Source: Campylobacter sp. RM5004 (lineage in GTDB: Bacteria > Campylobacterota > Campylobacteria > Campylobacterales > Campylobacteraceae). Taken from it: a DNA stretch of 64,000 nucleotides. The stretch is taken from contig NZ_CP059599.1 of NCBI RefSeq assembly GCF_022369455.1, positions 1,640,409 through 1,704,408 on the forward strand, written 5' to 3'. Below are positions 1 to 10,436 of this stretch, piece by piece. A program made the translations under genes and the position numbers. The notes beneath the pieces were generated by a model that saw only the letters and a program-made list of their open reading frames with translations, searched no databases and was not told the origin of the DNA. Position 1 is the stretch's first letter; each line of letters begins with the position of its first letter.

Positions 1-10
1 GATAATTTTC

Positions 11-58
11 AAAGAATTTGAAATAGGAATTTCGTTTAATTCCTATTTCAAATTCTTT
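11..58. repeat. dispersed 18-bp motif, inverted pair (hairpin)
   Basis: Two arms of the dispersed motif (14-31 and 38-55) form a perfect inverted repeat that extends to 21 bp (11-31 with 38-58) around a 6-nt loop. It lies upstream of fabZ, so it probably ends the preceding transcription unit. It is the longest perfect hairpin of the family in this window. Confidence 0.9.
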
Positions 59-148
59 AGCAAAAATCATTAAAAAGCCCTAATTATTACACTTTGTTTA
101 ATTGCTGAAATTACAATTATTTCCTTTAAACATAGTAAAGGAATAGTA

Positions 149-592
149 ATGTTAGATGTAATGCAAATTCAAGAAATTTTACCACATAGACCACCATTTT
201 TATTAGTAGATAAAATAACAGAAATTAATTTAGATGAAGGTTATGTATTAGGCTATAAAAATGTTAGTATAAGTGATCAAGTATTTGCAGGTCATTTTCC
301 AGGACACCCTATTTATCCAGGAGTTTTAATTTTAGAAGGTATGGCTCAAACTGGAGGAATTTTAGCATTCCAAAGTATGAAAGATAGCGTTGATCCTAAG
401 AGCAAAGTAGTTTATTTTACAGGTATGGAAGATGTGAAATTTAAATCACCTGTAAAGCCAGGCGATCAATTAGTTTATAAAATGAGCGTTGTTAAAAATC
501 GTGGAGCTATGTGGGTATTTAGTGGCGAGGCTTATGTAGGTGATACATTATGCACTCAAGCAATTTTAAAAGCAATGATAGTAGATAAATGA
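149..592 (+). CDS. fabZ: 3-hydroxyacyl-ACP dehydratase FabZ
   Basis: FabZ removes water from beta-hydroxyacyl-ACP in type II fatty-acid synthesis and balances the 3-hydroxyacyl pool between phospholipid and lipid A. The 147-residue protein is full length for the family. The hot-dog signature around residues 48-65 ([11 protein letters not shown]) carries the catalytic His49, with Glu63 following in ILEGM. An AAAGG ribosome site lies 8 nt before the ATG. The stop overlaps the lpxA start by 4 nt, so the two are translationally coupled. The order fabZ-lpxA-clpX-mreB-mreC is the one I recall from C. jejuni. Confidence 0.97.
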   Translation: MLDVMQIQEILPHRPPFLLVDKITEINLDEGYVLGYKNVSISDQVFAGHFPGHPIYPGVLILEGMAQTGGILAFQSMKDSVDPKSKVVYFTGMEDVKFKSPVKPGDQLVYKMSVVKNRGAMWVFSGEAYVGDTLCTQAILKAMIVDK

Positions 593-1377
593 TTTCAGAT
601 TTAGCAGTAATTGAAAATGGTGCAAAAATAGGCAAAAATGTTTGCATAGAGCCTTTTGCATATATAGGAAGTAATGTAGAAATTGGTGATAATTGCATTA
701 TTAAAAGTGGTGCAAGAATTTTAGGAAATACAAAAATAGGAAATAATTGCAAGATTTTTTCTTATGCTATTTTAGGAGATATTCCTCAAGATATTTCATA
801 TAAAGAAGATGATTTTTCAGCTTTAATTATAGGAGAGAATACTACCATTCGTGAATTTTGCACGATTAATTGCGGAACGCAAAAAGGTGATGGTTATACA
901 AGAGTAGGTAAAAATAACTTTATAATGGCTTATGTTCATATAGCTCATGATTGCACTCTAGCTGATAATATAATCTTAGCAAATAACGTAACTTTAGCAG
1001 GTCATGTTGAAGTTGGTTCATTTAGTGTAATTGGCGGACTTACTCCTGTTCATCAGTGGGTTAAAATAGGCGATTATTGTATGCTAGGTGGTGCTTCAGC
1101 CTTATCTCAAGATTTACCGCATTTTTGTTTAGCAGAAGGCAATCGTGCCTATGTTAGAAGTCTTAATTTAGTAGGGCTTAGAAGACATTTAGATAAAGAT
1201 AAAATTAATGAAATTAGTGATGCGTTTAGTAAGATTTTTAGAAGTAAAACAGGGCTAATTAGCGATAGAGCAAAAGCTTTATATGAGAGCTCAACTTGTC
1301 CTGAAGTATTAAAAATGTGTTCGTTTATATTAAATACTAAGCGTGGAATTCCAACAAAAGGTGATAGAAGTGAGTAA
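589..1377 (+). CDS. lpxA: UDP-N-acetylglucosamine acyltransferase LpxA
   Basis: This enzyme performs the first step of lipid A synthesis, moving a 3-hydroxyacyl chain from ACP to UDP-GlcNAc (or an amino-sugar variant) in the cytoplasm. The first ~190 residues are hexapeptide repeats typical of a left-handed beta-helix, and the C-terminal ~70 residues form the helical cap. The active-site segment HIAHDC is at residues 117-122, and the second His (120) matches the catalytic base of the family. Length (262 aa) is normal. It overlaps fabZ by ATGA, and its last codons overlap the clpX start. Confidence 0.97.
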   Translation: MISDLAVIENGAKIGKNVCIEPFAYIGSNVEIGDNCIIKSGARILGNTKIGNNCKIFSYAILGDIPQDISYKEDDFSALIIGENTTIREFCTINCGTQKGDGYTRVGKNNFIMAYVHIAHDCTLADNIILANNVTLAGHVEVGSFSVIGGLTPVHQWVKIGDYCMLGGASALSQDLPHFCLAEGNRAYVRSLNLVGLRRHLDKDKINEISDAFSKIFRSKTGLISDRAKALYESSTCPEVLKMCSFILNTKRGIPTKGDRSE

Positions 1378-2584
1378 TAATATTTGTGGTTTTTGTGGTA
1401 AGAGTTATCCATTTGACTTGCTTTCAAATGGTAAAGGTAATACTATTTGTCCTACTTGTGCTAGTGTTATTTTTAAAATGTATGATACAAAAGACAAAGA
1501 ATTAGCAGTAGAAGACATAGCAGATAGTTTAAAAGACATTAGCTCAAAAGCATTAAAAGCTCATTTAGATAATTATGTAATAGGTCAAGAAAGAGCAAAA
1601 AAAGTTTTAAGCGTAAGCGTTCATAATCATTATAAAAGACTTATGAGTAATACAAACGAAAGTGATGTAGAGCTTGCAAAATCAAACGTTTTATTAGTAG
1701 GACCAACAGGAAGTGGAAAAACACTTCTAGCTCAAACAATGGCAAAAGCTTTAGATATTCCTATTGCAATATGTGATGCTACAAGCTTAACAGAAGCAGG
1801 ATATGTTGGAGAAGATGTTGAAAATATCTTAACAAGACTTTTACAAGCAGCTGATTATAATGTTGAGCGTGCAGAATGTGGGATAATCTTTATTGATGAG
1901 ATTGACAAAATCGCAAGAAAGGGAGAAAATCGTTCAATCACAAGAGATGTAAGCGGCGAAGGCGTTCAGCAAGCATTGCTTAAAATCATTGAAGGAAGCA
2001 TAGTAAATGTTCCACCACAAGGTGGTAGAAAACACCCTAATCAAGAATTCATTCAAGTAGATACTTCAAATATTTTATTTATTTGTGGTGGTGCTTTTGA
2101 CGGTATTGAAGAGATTTTAAAGCAAAAGCAAGGCGAAAATGTAATGGGCTTTGATACAACTAGCGTAAAACTTAGTGAAGATGAGCTTTATTCACACATT
2201 GAGCCTGATGATTTAATTAAATTCGGACTTATTCCTGAGCTAGTTGGAAGATTACATGCGATTGCAAGTCTTAATGAAATTAGCGAAGATGATATGGTAA
2301 GAATTTTAATTGAGCCAAAAAACTCAATCATCAAACAATATCAAAAGATTTTTGAATTTGATGGGGTAAAACTTGAGTTTGATAAAGAAGCGTTATTAGC
2401 AATTGCTAAAAAAGCACTTGATAGAAAAACAGGGGCAAGAGGACTTCGTGGTATTTTAGAGCAATTATTGCTTGATTTAATGTTTGATTTAGACAAATAC
2501 GAAGGTTATGAAATTATTATAAATAAAGATTTCGTTAATGGCGAAGGCGACGCTGTATTTTTAAAAATTAAGGATAATAAATGA
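1370..2584 (+). CDS. clpX: ATP-dependent unfoldase ClpX
   Basis: ClpX is the AAA+ unfoldase that feeds substrates to ClpP. The N-terminal zinc domain has CxxC pairs at Cys6/Cys9 and Cys27/Cys30. Walker A (GPTGSGKT), Walker B (IIFIDEID) and the GYVG pore loop are intact. The frame is open from GTG 1343, but I place the start at GTG 1370: AAAAGG (1356-1361) sits at a good distance, and the product (404 aa) then matches the family and begins just before the zinc domain. This start overlaps the end of lpxA by 8 nt. Confidence 0.95.
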   Translation: MSNNICGFCGKSYPFDLLSNGKGNTICPTCASVIFKMYDTKDKELAVEDIADSLKDISSKALKAHLDNYVIGQERAKKVLSVSVHNHYKRLMSNTNESDVELAKSNVLLVGPTGSGKTLLAQTMAKALDIPIAICDATSLTEAGYVGEDVENILTRLLQAADYNVERAECGIIFIDEIDKIARKGENRSITRDVSGEGVQQALLKIIEGSIVNVPPQGGRKHPNQEFIQVDTSNILFICGGAFDGIEEILKQKQGENVMGFDTTSVKLSEDELYSHIEPDDLIKFGLIPELVGRLHAIASLNEISEDDMVRILIEPKNSIIKQYQKIFEFDGVKLEFDKEALLAIAKKALDRKTGARGLRGILEQLLLDLMFDLDKYEGYEIIINKDFVNGEGDAVFLKIKDNK

Positions 2585-3618
2585 TATTAGACCATTTAAT
2601 AGGACTATTTTCAAGTGATATGGGGATTGATTTAGGAACGGCTAATACTTTAGTATTAGTAAAAGATAAAGGCGTAGTTATTGATGAGCCAAGCGTTGTA
2701 GCAGTTCAGCATACAAAATACGGAAAAAGCAAAATCCTAGCAGTTGGTAAAGAAGCTAAAGAAATGTTAGGCAAAACTCCAAGCGATATTCAAGCAATCC
2801 GCCCTATGAGAGATGGCGTTATTGCTGATTTTGATATGACTGAGAAAATGATACGCTATTTTATAGAAAAAACTCACAGAAGAAAGAGCTTTTTACGCCC
2901 TAGAATATTAATATCAGTTCCTTATGGTCTAACTCAAGTTGAACGCAAAGCTGTAAGAGAAAGTGCTTTAAGTGCAGGTGCTAGAGAAGTTTATTTAGTA
3001 GAAGAGCCAATGGCAGCAGCAATCGGAGCAAATCTTCCAGTACAAGAGCCTGTTGGCTCACTTGTAGTTGATATAGGAGGCGGAACTACTGAAATAGGTG
3101 TTATTACTTTAGGTGGTCTTCATACAGCAAAAAGTATTAGAACAGCAGGAGATAAGCTAGATAGCTCAATTGTAAATTATGTAAAAGAAAAATACAATCT
3201 AATAATAGGTGAGCGAACTAGCGAAGATATTAAAATACAAGTAGGCTCAGCTATCCAACTACCAGAAGAATTAACAATAGTAGTAAAAGGAAAAGACCAA
3301 GTAAAAGGACTTTTAAGCAAGGTTGAACTAAGTAGCGAAGATATTCGTGAAGCTATAAAAGAACCTTTAAAAGAAATCGCTGATGCACTTAAATTTGTAT
3401 TAGAAAACACAAAGCCTGAACTTGCAGGCGATATTGTAGAAAATGGTATCGTTTTAACCGGTGGTGGTGCATTAATTCGTGGAATTGATAAGTATTTAAG
3501 CGATATAGTAAAATTACCTGTATATGTTGCCGATGAGCCACTTCACGCCGTTGCAAGAGGAACTGGAAAAATATTAGAAGAAATATCATTACTAAGACAA
3601 ATAGTAAATGATGAATAA
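2581..3618 (+). CDS. mreB: rod-shape actin-like protein MreB
   Basis: MreB is the bacterial actin homologue that guides lateral wall synthesis. The phosphate-1 motif ([10 protein letters not shown], residues ~15-24), phosphate-2 motif ([13 protein letters not shown]) and C-terminal adenosine motif ([13 protein letters not shown]) are all present in 345 residues. It overlaps the clpX stop by 4 nt and mreC by 11 nt, so the three are one operon. Confidence 0.97.
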   Translation: MILDHLIGLFSSDMGIDLGTANTLVLVKDKGVVIDEPSVVAVQHTKYGKSKILAVGKEAKEMLGKTPSDIQAIRPMRDGVIADFDMTEKMIRYFIEKTHRRKSFLRPRILISVPYGLTQVERKAVRESALSAGAREVYLVEEPMAAAIGANLPVQEPVGSLVVDIGGGTTEIGVITLGGLHTAKSIRTAGDKLDSSIVNYVKEKYNLIIGERTSEDIKIQVGSAIQLPEELTIVVKGKDQVKGLLSKVELSSEDIREAIKEPLKEIADALKFVLENTKPELAGDIVENGIVLTGGGALIRGIDKYLSDIVKLPVYVADEPLHAVARGTGKILEEISLLRQIVNDE

Positions 3619-4357
3619 GTTTAAATTATTACTCTTAATTACTGCATTATTTGCAAGTTCATACTATTTAGTAGCTGATGTAAGGAATGCAGTTTTAGGA
3701 GTTAATGATTTTTTCTTAAGCAAATTTTTTAACGCATATGATTACACAAGAGAAAAAATTTCAAGATACTTTAATCAAGTAAATCAAATTGAAGAATTAA
3801 ACCAAGAAAACAAAAGCCTTAAAGAATACAAGATTTTATATGATAATTTATTGCTTGAATACAATAATCTAGCAAGAGCTCACAATCTTAAAAAATATGA
3901 TTTTGAATTAAATTTAACAAGAGTTTTATCTTATGAAAAAATCGGAAGCTTGACAAAATTTTGGATGAATTATGAAGATATTAAGCCAAATATTACTTAT
4001 GGACTTGTTTATGAAAACAACGCCGTTGGCATAATGTTTTCTAATGACAATAGAGCTTATGCTTTAAGTTTAAATGATGATAAATGTGCCTTTTCTGTTA
4101 TCGTAGGCAAAAGCAAAACTCCAGCGATTTTACAAGGTAGCAAAAACGCAATATATATTAATTTTATTACCGATTATAATGAATTAAATATAGGCGATGA
4201 GGTTTATACGAGTGGAAAGGATTTGATTTTTCCTGAAGGTATTTATGTTGGAAAAATAAGCAAAATAATTGATGAAGCAGGTTATAAAAAAGCTATTTTA
4301 GAAGACACAAAAACCCTTAGCCCTTATAGATATGTTTATGTAGTTAGTAAAATCTAA
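3608..4357 (+). CDS. mreC: rod-shape-determining protein MreC
   Basis: MreC is the periplasmic scaffold of the elongasome, anchored by one N-terminal membrane segment (residues ~5-22). A coiled-coil stretch (residues ~55-85, rich in Glu, Leu and Asn) is followed by the two-lobed beta domain. Length is 249 aa. The start could be ATG 3608 or the adjacent ATG 3611. It overlaps mreB. No mreD follows; the next gene is an autotransporter after a 118-bp gap. Confidence 0.93.
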   Translation: MMNKFKLLLLITALFASSYYLVADVRNAVLGVNDFFLSKFFNAYDYTREKISRYFNQVNQIEELNQENKSLKEYKILYDNLLLEYNNLARAHNLKKYDFELNLTRVLSYEKIGSLTKFWMNYEDIKPNITYGLVYENNAVGIMFSNDNRAYALSLNDDKCAFSVIVGKSKTPAILQGSKNAIYINFITDYNELNIGDEVYTSGKDLIFPEGIYVGKISKIIDEAGYKKAILEDTKTLSPYRYVYVVSKI

Positions 4358-4373
4358 TTCCTATTTCAAATTC
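4356..4373 (+). repeat. dispersed 18-bp motif, single arm
   Basis: One arm (AATTCCTATTTCAAATTC) lies directly at the mreC stop codon. No good inverted partner follows, so it is unlikely to be an efficient terminator alone. Confidence 0.85.
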
Positions 4374-4440
4374 CACGAAATTTTTATAAATGTATTTTAA
4401 AAATATTTAATAAGAATAATTTAAATTAATTAATTTAATT

Positions 4441-4446
4441 TATAAT
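4441..4446 (+). promoter_or_regulatory. probable -10 of the autotransporter gene
   Basis: TATAAT, 29 nt before the autotransporter ATG and preceded by A/T runs in place of a -35 box, as is usual for Campylobacter sigma-70 promoters. AAAGGA at 4466-4471 is the ribosome site. Confidence 0.55.
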
Positions 4447-4475
4447 GAGATTTTATTTTATTTTAAAGGAAAGCT

Positions 4476-7400
4476 ATGAAAAACAATTTTTCTTACACGG
4501 GGGGGGGGGTATTTAAGCTCTCACTAATTGCAAGTTTGTTCATCTCTTCAAACTTATTTGGTGCTACTAGCGTAGTTAATCTTGATGCTATTAATTCATT
4601 TGATGCAAAAACTCATAATGGCTTAACAAATCCATTTAGAACAAATCATGATGCAAGTTATTTTAAAACCAATCTTACTAATATTAATTCTATTGAATTA
4701 AATGCTCCTAATATAAAAGATGCTTATTACAATATTGAAAGTAATCAAAAAGCATTTGATATAAGCTTTAATAATACTTATTTTGATACAAATGCAAGTA
4801 TTAAAAATAGTAATAAAATCAATATAGACAAATCTTATGGTAATTTAACAATAGAAAATAACAAAAACACCACTATTACTGATAGCTATATATCAACTCT
4901 AACTAATAATGGCTTAGTAAATGTAACTAATTCCATTATAGACACTATCAACAGCAATGTAAGTAAAGTTACATTGACAAATACTTATGTAGATAAAATA
5001 TATAGCAATCTTAACACTTTAGCAATTAATTCTAAAATAGGCTCTATTGAGGATAGCACAGTAGCAAGCAATAAAATTGTAGGAGATAAATTTGAAGCCT
5101 TAAATAGTGAAATAACGGGTAGAATTTATCAAATAGATGATGTGGTATTAACTGATAGTAAAGTTTCATCTGTTGGTGGAGCTAAGACATTGATTTCTAC
5201 AAATAGTGATATTTCCCACGCAAGTTTTATCGATGATTTTACTGCCGATAAAGGCATAATTGATACATTAGATAATACAAAAAATATCAATATTAAAGGA
5301 ACAGCAACTAATAAAATAATTTTAAATAATATTCAGCATATTGATGAAGGCACGATAGATCATGCGATTATTGATAATATTTATTTTACAGGAAGTGATT
5401 TTTCTAGTAAAAATCCTAAATTTGTAACAATATCAAATTCTTTAATTAAAGCTTCAAATAATCTTTTAGACAATAGTGCAAATAATTTAAAATTGCACAA
5501 TACTGATGTTCAAGGTGTTATGACTAATTATTTTAATTTAGAAGCTTATGCAAGCAAATTTAAAAACAGTATTAATACTAGGTCTTTAATACTTAAAGCA
5601 GATACAAGTGGTAAAAAAAGCGAGTTTAATTCATCAAATACAATTAGAACTAAAAAATATGAGATCGATAGCCTTGATACAGGCAAAGACTACAATACAA
5701 GTGGAAGTATTATAGGTGAAGGTAGTATTAGTAATTCTTTAATCAATATGCAAATATCAGGCTTTAGTGATGAAGATTTATTTTCAGATAAATATTTAAA
5801 TGAACCAATTATAACAGCTGCTACTTTTTATGGTTCTTTAGATAATAGCAGTGTAACATTAGATAATGTAGTAGCTACAAATAATGCTAGAGCAGGAATT
5901 TTAAACATAAACAATTCAAAAATCGCAAAAAGAGTTCTAGCAAACAATCTTACATCAAATAATACAGCTTATTATCTAGGAGCAAACAAAGAAAGCTACA
6001 CAGGTGTAATAATCTCAAGAGAAAACACAAGTGGTGCAAACAATGAATTAGTATTGCTTAATGTTATGAGCGATAATAAGCTTGATACAAGTAAAATAAA
6101 CGCAAACCTACCTTTAGCAATACTTAAAAAAGGAACAGGAACAGCAGAATTAGCAACTTTTTTTAAAGATTATAAGATTAGCGATGGCATAAGTGATTAT
6201 GTGATTAATAATGATTATATAGCTAGTGCAATGCTAGGAGATTATTTAACCTATGCAATCACTACTACAAAAAATGGCAAAGTAAGTGATACAGGGCTTA
6301 ATGCAGACAATATTGCTAGCATTGCAAATGGCGATAAAACAAGCGCTTTAGGTAAATTAGTAAATCAAAGTTCAAGCGATATGGATAGTGAAGTATTAGA
6401 TTCATATTTAAATAATCTTGCAAATAGCAATTATGTATCAAATACTACAGATGAAACTCCAAATCAGCCTGATACAAATAATCCAGACACAGGTGTAACT
6501 AACCCTGAAAACCCAAGCAATCCAGATACTGGCGTAACAACTCCTGATAATAAACCTAATACAGGCACAACTACTCCAAGTGATAAAAATCAAATAGCAG
6601 ATGATTTTATAAAAGATATAAAAATCAACAAAAAAGCTAAAGCACAAGCTCAAGTTATTTCAAAAGGAATAAAACTAATCAATACTTTTGCTTGGAATAA
6701 TATGAATAAAAGATTAGGCGAAATTAGAGGTTTAGATAAAGAATTAGGTATTTGGGCTAGAGCTTATTATACAAATGCAAGTATAGATGATGTAAAACTT
6801 AATTCAACTGAAGTTCAATTTGGAGCTGATAAGGCTAGTGATTTTGCAGATGGCAAGGTAATTACAGGAATTATGGCTAATGTTTCTAATTCTAAATCTA
6901 GCGATGTTTTAAAGAGTGATAATTACGGATTTGGTTTATACGCAAGTTATATTTCAAACGATGATTTATATGCTGATTTAGTAATTAAAGCAAATCATTA
7001 TAAAGTTAAATACAATTCAGAACTTTTAAAAGATTTAAAAGATAGCAAGACAGGATTTGTTGCTAGCGTTGAGCTTGGAAAAAGATTTGATTTAAATAGA
7101 TTTTATGTTGAGCCTAGCATAGAAGCGATATTTGATTATACACCTAAAACTAATTTAGAAAATAATGCCATAAGCATTACAAGTAAGGCTAACTCTAATT
7201 TACATCTTAAACCTGCGATATTCTCAGGATTTAAAGTAAATGATAATGCTAATTTAAGACTAGGTGCTGGTTATATTATAGATGTTAACAAGCCAAGTGA
7301 TACTAAAATAATCGCAAAATCAAGCAAAGCAAGTGAGATAATAGAAGGTAAAAGAGATAATAAATTTTATTTAAACCTAACAGGCGATTATAAGTTTAAT

Positions 7401-7496
7401 GATAATTTGAGATTAAACCTAGGCTATGAAAGAACTTTCGGAGCTGATTTAAATATAGATAATCAAATCAATGCAGTTATAAGATATAGCTTCTAA
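4476..7496 (+). CDS. phase-variable type Va autotransporter
   Basis: This is a 1006-residue autotransporter. A signal peptide has its hydrophobic core at residues ~13-28, ending at FGA. The long Asn/Ser/Thr/Ile-rich passenger (~30-655) looks beta-helical. A Pro/Asn/Thr/Asp-rich linker (~657-701) contains the repeated PDTGVT motif. A C-terminal beta-barrel (~750-1006) ends in aromatic Phe (RYSF). An 11-G run (4499-4509) encodes Thr-Gly-Gly-Gly-Val just before the hydrophobic core. At 11 Gs the gene is in frame (ON); a change of one G would truncate it within a few codons. The passenger ligand cannot be told from sequence. A strong terminator follows. Confidence 0.9.
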   Translation: MKNNFSYTGGGVFKLSLIASLFISSNLFGATSVVNLDAINSFDAKTHNGLTNPFRTNHDASYFKTNLTNINSIELNAPNIKDAYYNIESNQKAFDISFNNTYFDTNASIKNSNKINIDKSYGNLTIENNKNTTITDSYISTLTNNGLVNVTNSIIDTINSNVSKVTLTNTYVDKIYSNLNTLAINSKIGSIEDSTVASNKIVGDKFEALNSEITGRIYQIDDVVLTDSKVSSVGGAKTLISTNSDISHASFIDDFTADKGIIDTLDNTKNINIKGTATNKIILNNIQHIDEGTIDHAIIDNIYFTGSDFSSKNPKFVTISNSLIKASNNLLDNSANNLKLHNTDVQGVMTNYFNLEAYASKFKNSINTRSLILKADTSGKKSEFNSSNTIRTKKYEIDSLDTGKDYNTSGSIIGEGSISNSLINMQISGFSDEDLFSDKYLNEPIITAATFYGSLDNSSVTLDNVVATNNARAGILNINNSKIAKRVLANNLTSNNTAYYLGANKESYTGVIISRENTSGANNELVLLNVMSDNKLDTSKINANLPLAILKKGTGTAELATFFKDYKISDGISDYVINNDYIASAMLGDYLTYAITTTKNGKVSDTGLNADNIASIANGDKTSALGKLVNQSSSDMDSEVLDSYLNNLANSNYVSNTTDETPNQPDTNNPDTGVTNPENPSNPDTGVTTPDNKPNTGTTTPSDKNQIADDFIKDIKINKKAKAQAQVISKGIKLINTFAWNNMNKRLGEIRGLDKELGIWARAYYTNASIDDVKLNSTEVQFGADKASDFADGKVITGIMANVSNSKSSDVLKSDNYGFGLYASYISNDDLYADLVIKANHYKVKYNSELLKDLKDSKTGFVASVELGKRFDLNRFYVEPSIEAIFDYTPKTNLENNAISITSKANSNLHLKPAIFSGFKVNDNANLRLGAGYIIDVNKPSDTKIIAKSSKASEIIEGKRDNKFYLNLTGDYKFNDNLRLNLGYERTFGADLNIDNQINAVIRYSF
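4499..4509 (+). repeat. poly-G tract (11 G), likely contingency switch
   Basis: Eleven consecutive Gs in a very AT-rich genome, within codons 8-12 of the autotransporter. Such tracts vary by slipped-strand mispairing in Campylobacter and switch surface genes on and off. It is the only G or C run longer than about 6 that I see in the window. Confidence 0.92.
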
Positions 7497-7500
7497 AACT

Positions 7501-7527
7501 ATCCCCTAATTAATTTAGGGGATTTTC
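7501..7527 (+). terminator. Rho-independent terminator after the autotransporter
   Basis: ATCCCCTA (7501-7508) pairs with TAGGGGAT (7516-7523), extended by one A-T pair, and is followed by TTTTC. It starts 4 nt after the autotransporter stop. Confidence 0.85.
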
Positions 7528-7528
7528 T

Positions 7529-7546
7529 AATTCCTATTTCAAATTC
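7529..7546 (+). repeat. dispersed 18-bp motif, single arm
   Basis: A single arm (AATTCCTATTTCAAATTC) 2 nt beyond the autotransporter terminator, in the gap between convergent genes. A conventional terminator is already present, so termination does not explain this copy. Confidence 0.85.
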
Positions 7547-7582
7547 CACAAAATTTTATTATTTTAAATCTAAGTAAATTAA

Positions 7583-8818
7583 TTAAGTCGTTACAAGCAT
7601 TGTTTTACTTGCGTTCATAGCAAATACAACACAAGCCGTGCTTGCAACTCCACTAAGCCTTGCTTCGCCAAACATTGCACTAGCTTCTCCTATTACAAAC
7701 ATATTATCAATTGCTTTATTTGTATTAATATCAATAATTTGTGCGTTCGTATTAGACTTAACCCCGCCTAAAGTATAGTTTAAATAAACATCAACATCAC
7801 ATAAATAAAACAAGCTTTCTTTTATCTCTTTTATAGCGATATTATTTAGGTTTTTGCCAAACTCATCAATTCTATTAATAATGCCTAAATTATAATCATT
7901 TACAACTCTAATAAGCCTTTCATCAATGTCTTTTAAAGAATAATATTTCTTAAAATTACTCGTATCATTTATATAATTTATTCCATGATTATCTAAAAGT
8001 AATTTTACTTTTTTACCCTGCTTAAACTCATTTAAAATAGCTATTGCTAATTCTTGTCTTCCTTTATCTTCACTAACAAATCTTTTAAAATCTGAATTAA
8101 TCAAAATCCCATATTTAAAAATCTCCATAGGCAAAATAAAAGCAAACCTCATTAAGCTAAGCTGAGTTGGAATTGCACTATTTTTAAGCATAATTTTAAG
8201 AGAATTAGCATTATTTTTGCTTAGAGTTTTAGCATAAAATGCTAGTGGATAATGGATTTTTATAAAATCCTTATCATTTGAAAAGCCACCCGTGCAAAAG
8301 GCTATATTTTTCACCTTTATTTTTAAGATTTCATCTTTATATAAAATACTTGCGAAATTATCTTTAAAATCAACTAATTTCGCCTTTGTTAAAATATTTA
8401 CATTTTTGCTAATTAATCTATTTATTAGTGGATTTATTACGCTTTGTTTAGCGTCTTTTAAAGGGCTTAATTCTCTTGGAATTTGATGATTAAAACTATT
8501 CTTAATTCCGAATTCAAATTCCACGCCAAAACTTTGCAAAAGTTCTATTGCAAGTGATGATTTTTCGCTTAAGACCTTAAGCATAGAAAAGTCCGAATAA
8601 TTAGGCGAATAAGATACTAAATCTTCATAAAATTTATCATCTTTTATATTTGCTAATGCTTGAAAGCTAGTATTTGATGCGGCAAAATTCATATAGCTAG
8701 TTACTCCGCCTAATTGTTCGTCTTGTTCAATTAATAAAATATTTTCATCAGCTAATAAATTAGCTAAAACTAGACCACTAAGCCCACCGCCCACAATTAA
8801 GCAAAATAATTCATTCAT
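7583..8818 (-). CDS. cytoplasmic FAD-binding protein, paralogue of the operon's Tat flavoprotein
   Basis: This 411-residue FAD_binding_2 protein has an N-terminal dinucleotide-binding motif (IVGGGLSG, residues 8-15) and no signal peptide or heme motif, so it should be cytoplasmic. It shares unusual pocket signatures with the Tat flavoprotein at 11912-13399: AIPTQL at 215-220 leading to MRFAF, an Arg in the DKGRQ segment (254), NYTLGG (347-352) and an Arg in GEARL (387). It is last in the operon and overlaps the kinase gene by 8 nt. It may act on the same substrate inside the cell or serve assembly or regulation; the function is not known. A copy of the dispersed motif (8504-8522) lies inside the gene. 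Confidence 0.8.
   Translation of the reverse strand: MNELFCLIVGGGLSGLVLANLLADENILLIEQDEQLGGVTSYMNFAASNTSFQALANIKDDKFYEDLVSYSPNYSDFSMLKVLSEKSSLAIELLQSFGVEFEFGIKNSFNHQIPRELSPLKDAKQSVINPLINRLISKNVNILTKAKLVDFKDNFASILYKDEILKIKVKNIAFCTGGFSNDKDFIKIHYPLAFYAKTLSKNNANSLKIMLKNSAIPTQLSLMRFAFILPMEIFKYGILINSDFKRFVSEDKGRQELAIAILNEFKQGKKVKLLLDNHGINYINDTSNFKKYYSLKDIDERLIRVVNDYNLGIINRIDEFGKNLNNIAIKEIKESLFYLCDVDVYLNYTLGGVKSNTNAQIIDINTNKAIDNMFVIGEASAMFGEARLSGVASTACVVFAMNASKTMLVTT
8504..8522. repeat. dispersed motif copy inside a coding region
   Basis: AATTCCGAATTCAAATTCC lies inside the cytoplasmic FAD protein and encodes part of residues ~99-105 (VEFEFGI on the minus strand). It is a GAATTC-subtype arm without an inverted partner. 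Confidence 0.75.
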
Positions 8819-10436
8819 TATCTATCCTAATGCAAAAATGCGCTCCGATTTTTCTATTTTTTAGAAAAATTGTAGCGTTTAAATCCTTTTTTAAAATATT
8901 TTTTATCATAAATAGCCCAAGTCCTGAACCACCTTTGGTGCTAAAATAAGGCTTAAAAATATCTTCTTTTAATTCATCTTTAATGCCTTCGCCATTATCC
9001 TTAATGCTAATATAAACACTATTTTTGTAAGAATACAAATTAATTATTATAAAAGGATTTTTGCTGTTATTTAAAGCATCTTTTGCATTTGTGATAAGAT
9101 TAATTAATATATGAGATAAATTATTTTTATAAGAGTTTATTTTAATACTTTCATCAAGTTTTAAAAGCACAATTATTCCATTTCTTTTAAGGCTCGCATT
9201 ACAAATCGTAATAGCATTATTAATAGCTTCATAAATATAAAAATCTAGCTTTTCATCTTTTGGCTTAAAAAAATCATAAAAATCATCAATCGTTTTTGAC
9301 ATATAGCTTAAAATAGGATTTATTTCTTTTAATTTATTTTTAAATTTATCATCAATTTTATTCTTTTCAAGGCTTATTTCAAGATAGCTTGAAATTGCAC
9401 CTAAGGTTGCTAGGGGTTGTCTGTATTCATGAGCTATACAAGCTATCATTTCGCCTAATGCTGCTAGTTTTGATTGATGATTTAGCATTTGTTCTTTTTG
9501 TCTATTTTCTTCTAATTTGTCTTTTATAGTATTTACGGCTAAATCAATTTCGCTTTGTAAATTAGCATTTAATTTTCTTAATTTCTCTTCTGTTTTTAAG
9601 AGCTTATTTATCAAAAATCCTAAGACAAAATACACACAAACAAAAGCAATTAATATTAAAACCAAACTTATTATAAAAATCTTTTTTGAGATTTGTAGAT
9701 GATGGATATATTCTTTTGTAATATCTTTTACAATTAGTATTGAAAAATCATTATTTAGTTTAAGTTCGCTATTTATAAAATACTTATCATCAAGACTAAT
9801 AATATCATCATCTAATTTTAATAATTTGCTTTTATTTTGCCAATTTGCTTCGTTATAAAAATACTCATTTTTGTATTTTAATGCTGCTAAGAAATTATCT
9901 TGAATAATAAGAGAATCTAATAGTTTTTTAGCACTGATTTTATAAGTCATTGCGTAATTTTGATTGATTTTTAAACTAATTAAATAATAAGGCTCTTTAT
10001 CAAATCTTAGCAAAATATCTGAATTATTATTGTATTTACAAGCTAACATAATTTTATCTTTTGTAAAGCATATATTCTCATCTAATAAAAACAATTTTAT
10101 ATCTTTTAAATACTCTTCGTTTGAGCTAAGATTTAAAAAAAGTTGATTTAATTTCACTAATTTTTCATTATTTTTTAAATTATTTAAATTAGAGCTAAAC
10201 TCATAACTAATGCTAAAAGCATTCTTTTTTAAAGTATTTAAAAAATCATTATAAAAATACTCAAATCTATCATTAAAATTATTTTTGCTTTGAAATAAAT
10301 AGTTTTTATGTAAAGAAATATATAAAAAATTAAGCACAATACAAACAAAAACAATAAGCGCTAAAACAAATATAAAGGCTTTTTTACGAATGCTTATATT
10401 AAGTAGTTTTGATGTAATACCCACGAGCATTTGCAT
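8811..10436 (-). CDS. membrane sensor histidine kinase
   Basis: A 541-residue kinase. Membrane segments at residues ~18-40 and ~250-272 enclose a ~205-residue periplasmic sensor region with no recognised fold. A coiled-coil linker leads to the H-box (IAHEYRQP), N-box (NLITNAKDAL), G1 (DNGEGI) and G2 (GGSGLGLF). It overlaps the response-regulator gene by 38 nt and the downstream FAD-protein gene by 8 nt. The first ATG is at 10436 with an in-frame ATG at 10430; neither has a clear ribosome site, consistent with coupling. Position within the respiratory operon suggests it senses the electron acceptor or the redox state. Confidence 0.9.
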   Translation of the reverse strand: MQMLVGITSKLLNISIRKKAFIFVLALIVFVCIVLNFLYISLHKNYLFQSKNNFNDRFEYFYNDFLNTLKKNAFSISYEFSSNLNNLKNNEKLVKLNQLFLNLSSNEEYLKDIKLFLLDENICFTKDKIMLACKYNNNSDILLRFDKEPYYLISLKINQNYAMTYKISAKKLLDSLIIQDNFLAALKYKNEYFYNEANWQNKSKLLKLDDDIISLDDKYFINSELKLNNDFSILIVKDITKEYIHHLQISKKIFIISLVLILIAFVCVYFVLGFLINKLLKTEEKLRKLNANLQSEIDLAVNTIKDKLEENRQKEQMLNHQSKLAALGEMIACIAHEYRQPLATLGAISSYLEISLEKNKIDDKFKNKLKEINPILSYMSKTIDDFYDFFKPKDEKLDFYIYEAINNAITICNASLKRNGIIVLLKLDESIKINSYKNNLSHILINLITNAKDALNNSKNPFIIINLYSYKNSVYISIKDNGEGIKDELKEDIFKPYFSTKGGSGLGLFMIKNILKKDLNATIFLKNRKIGAHFCIRIDNE

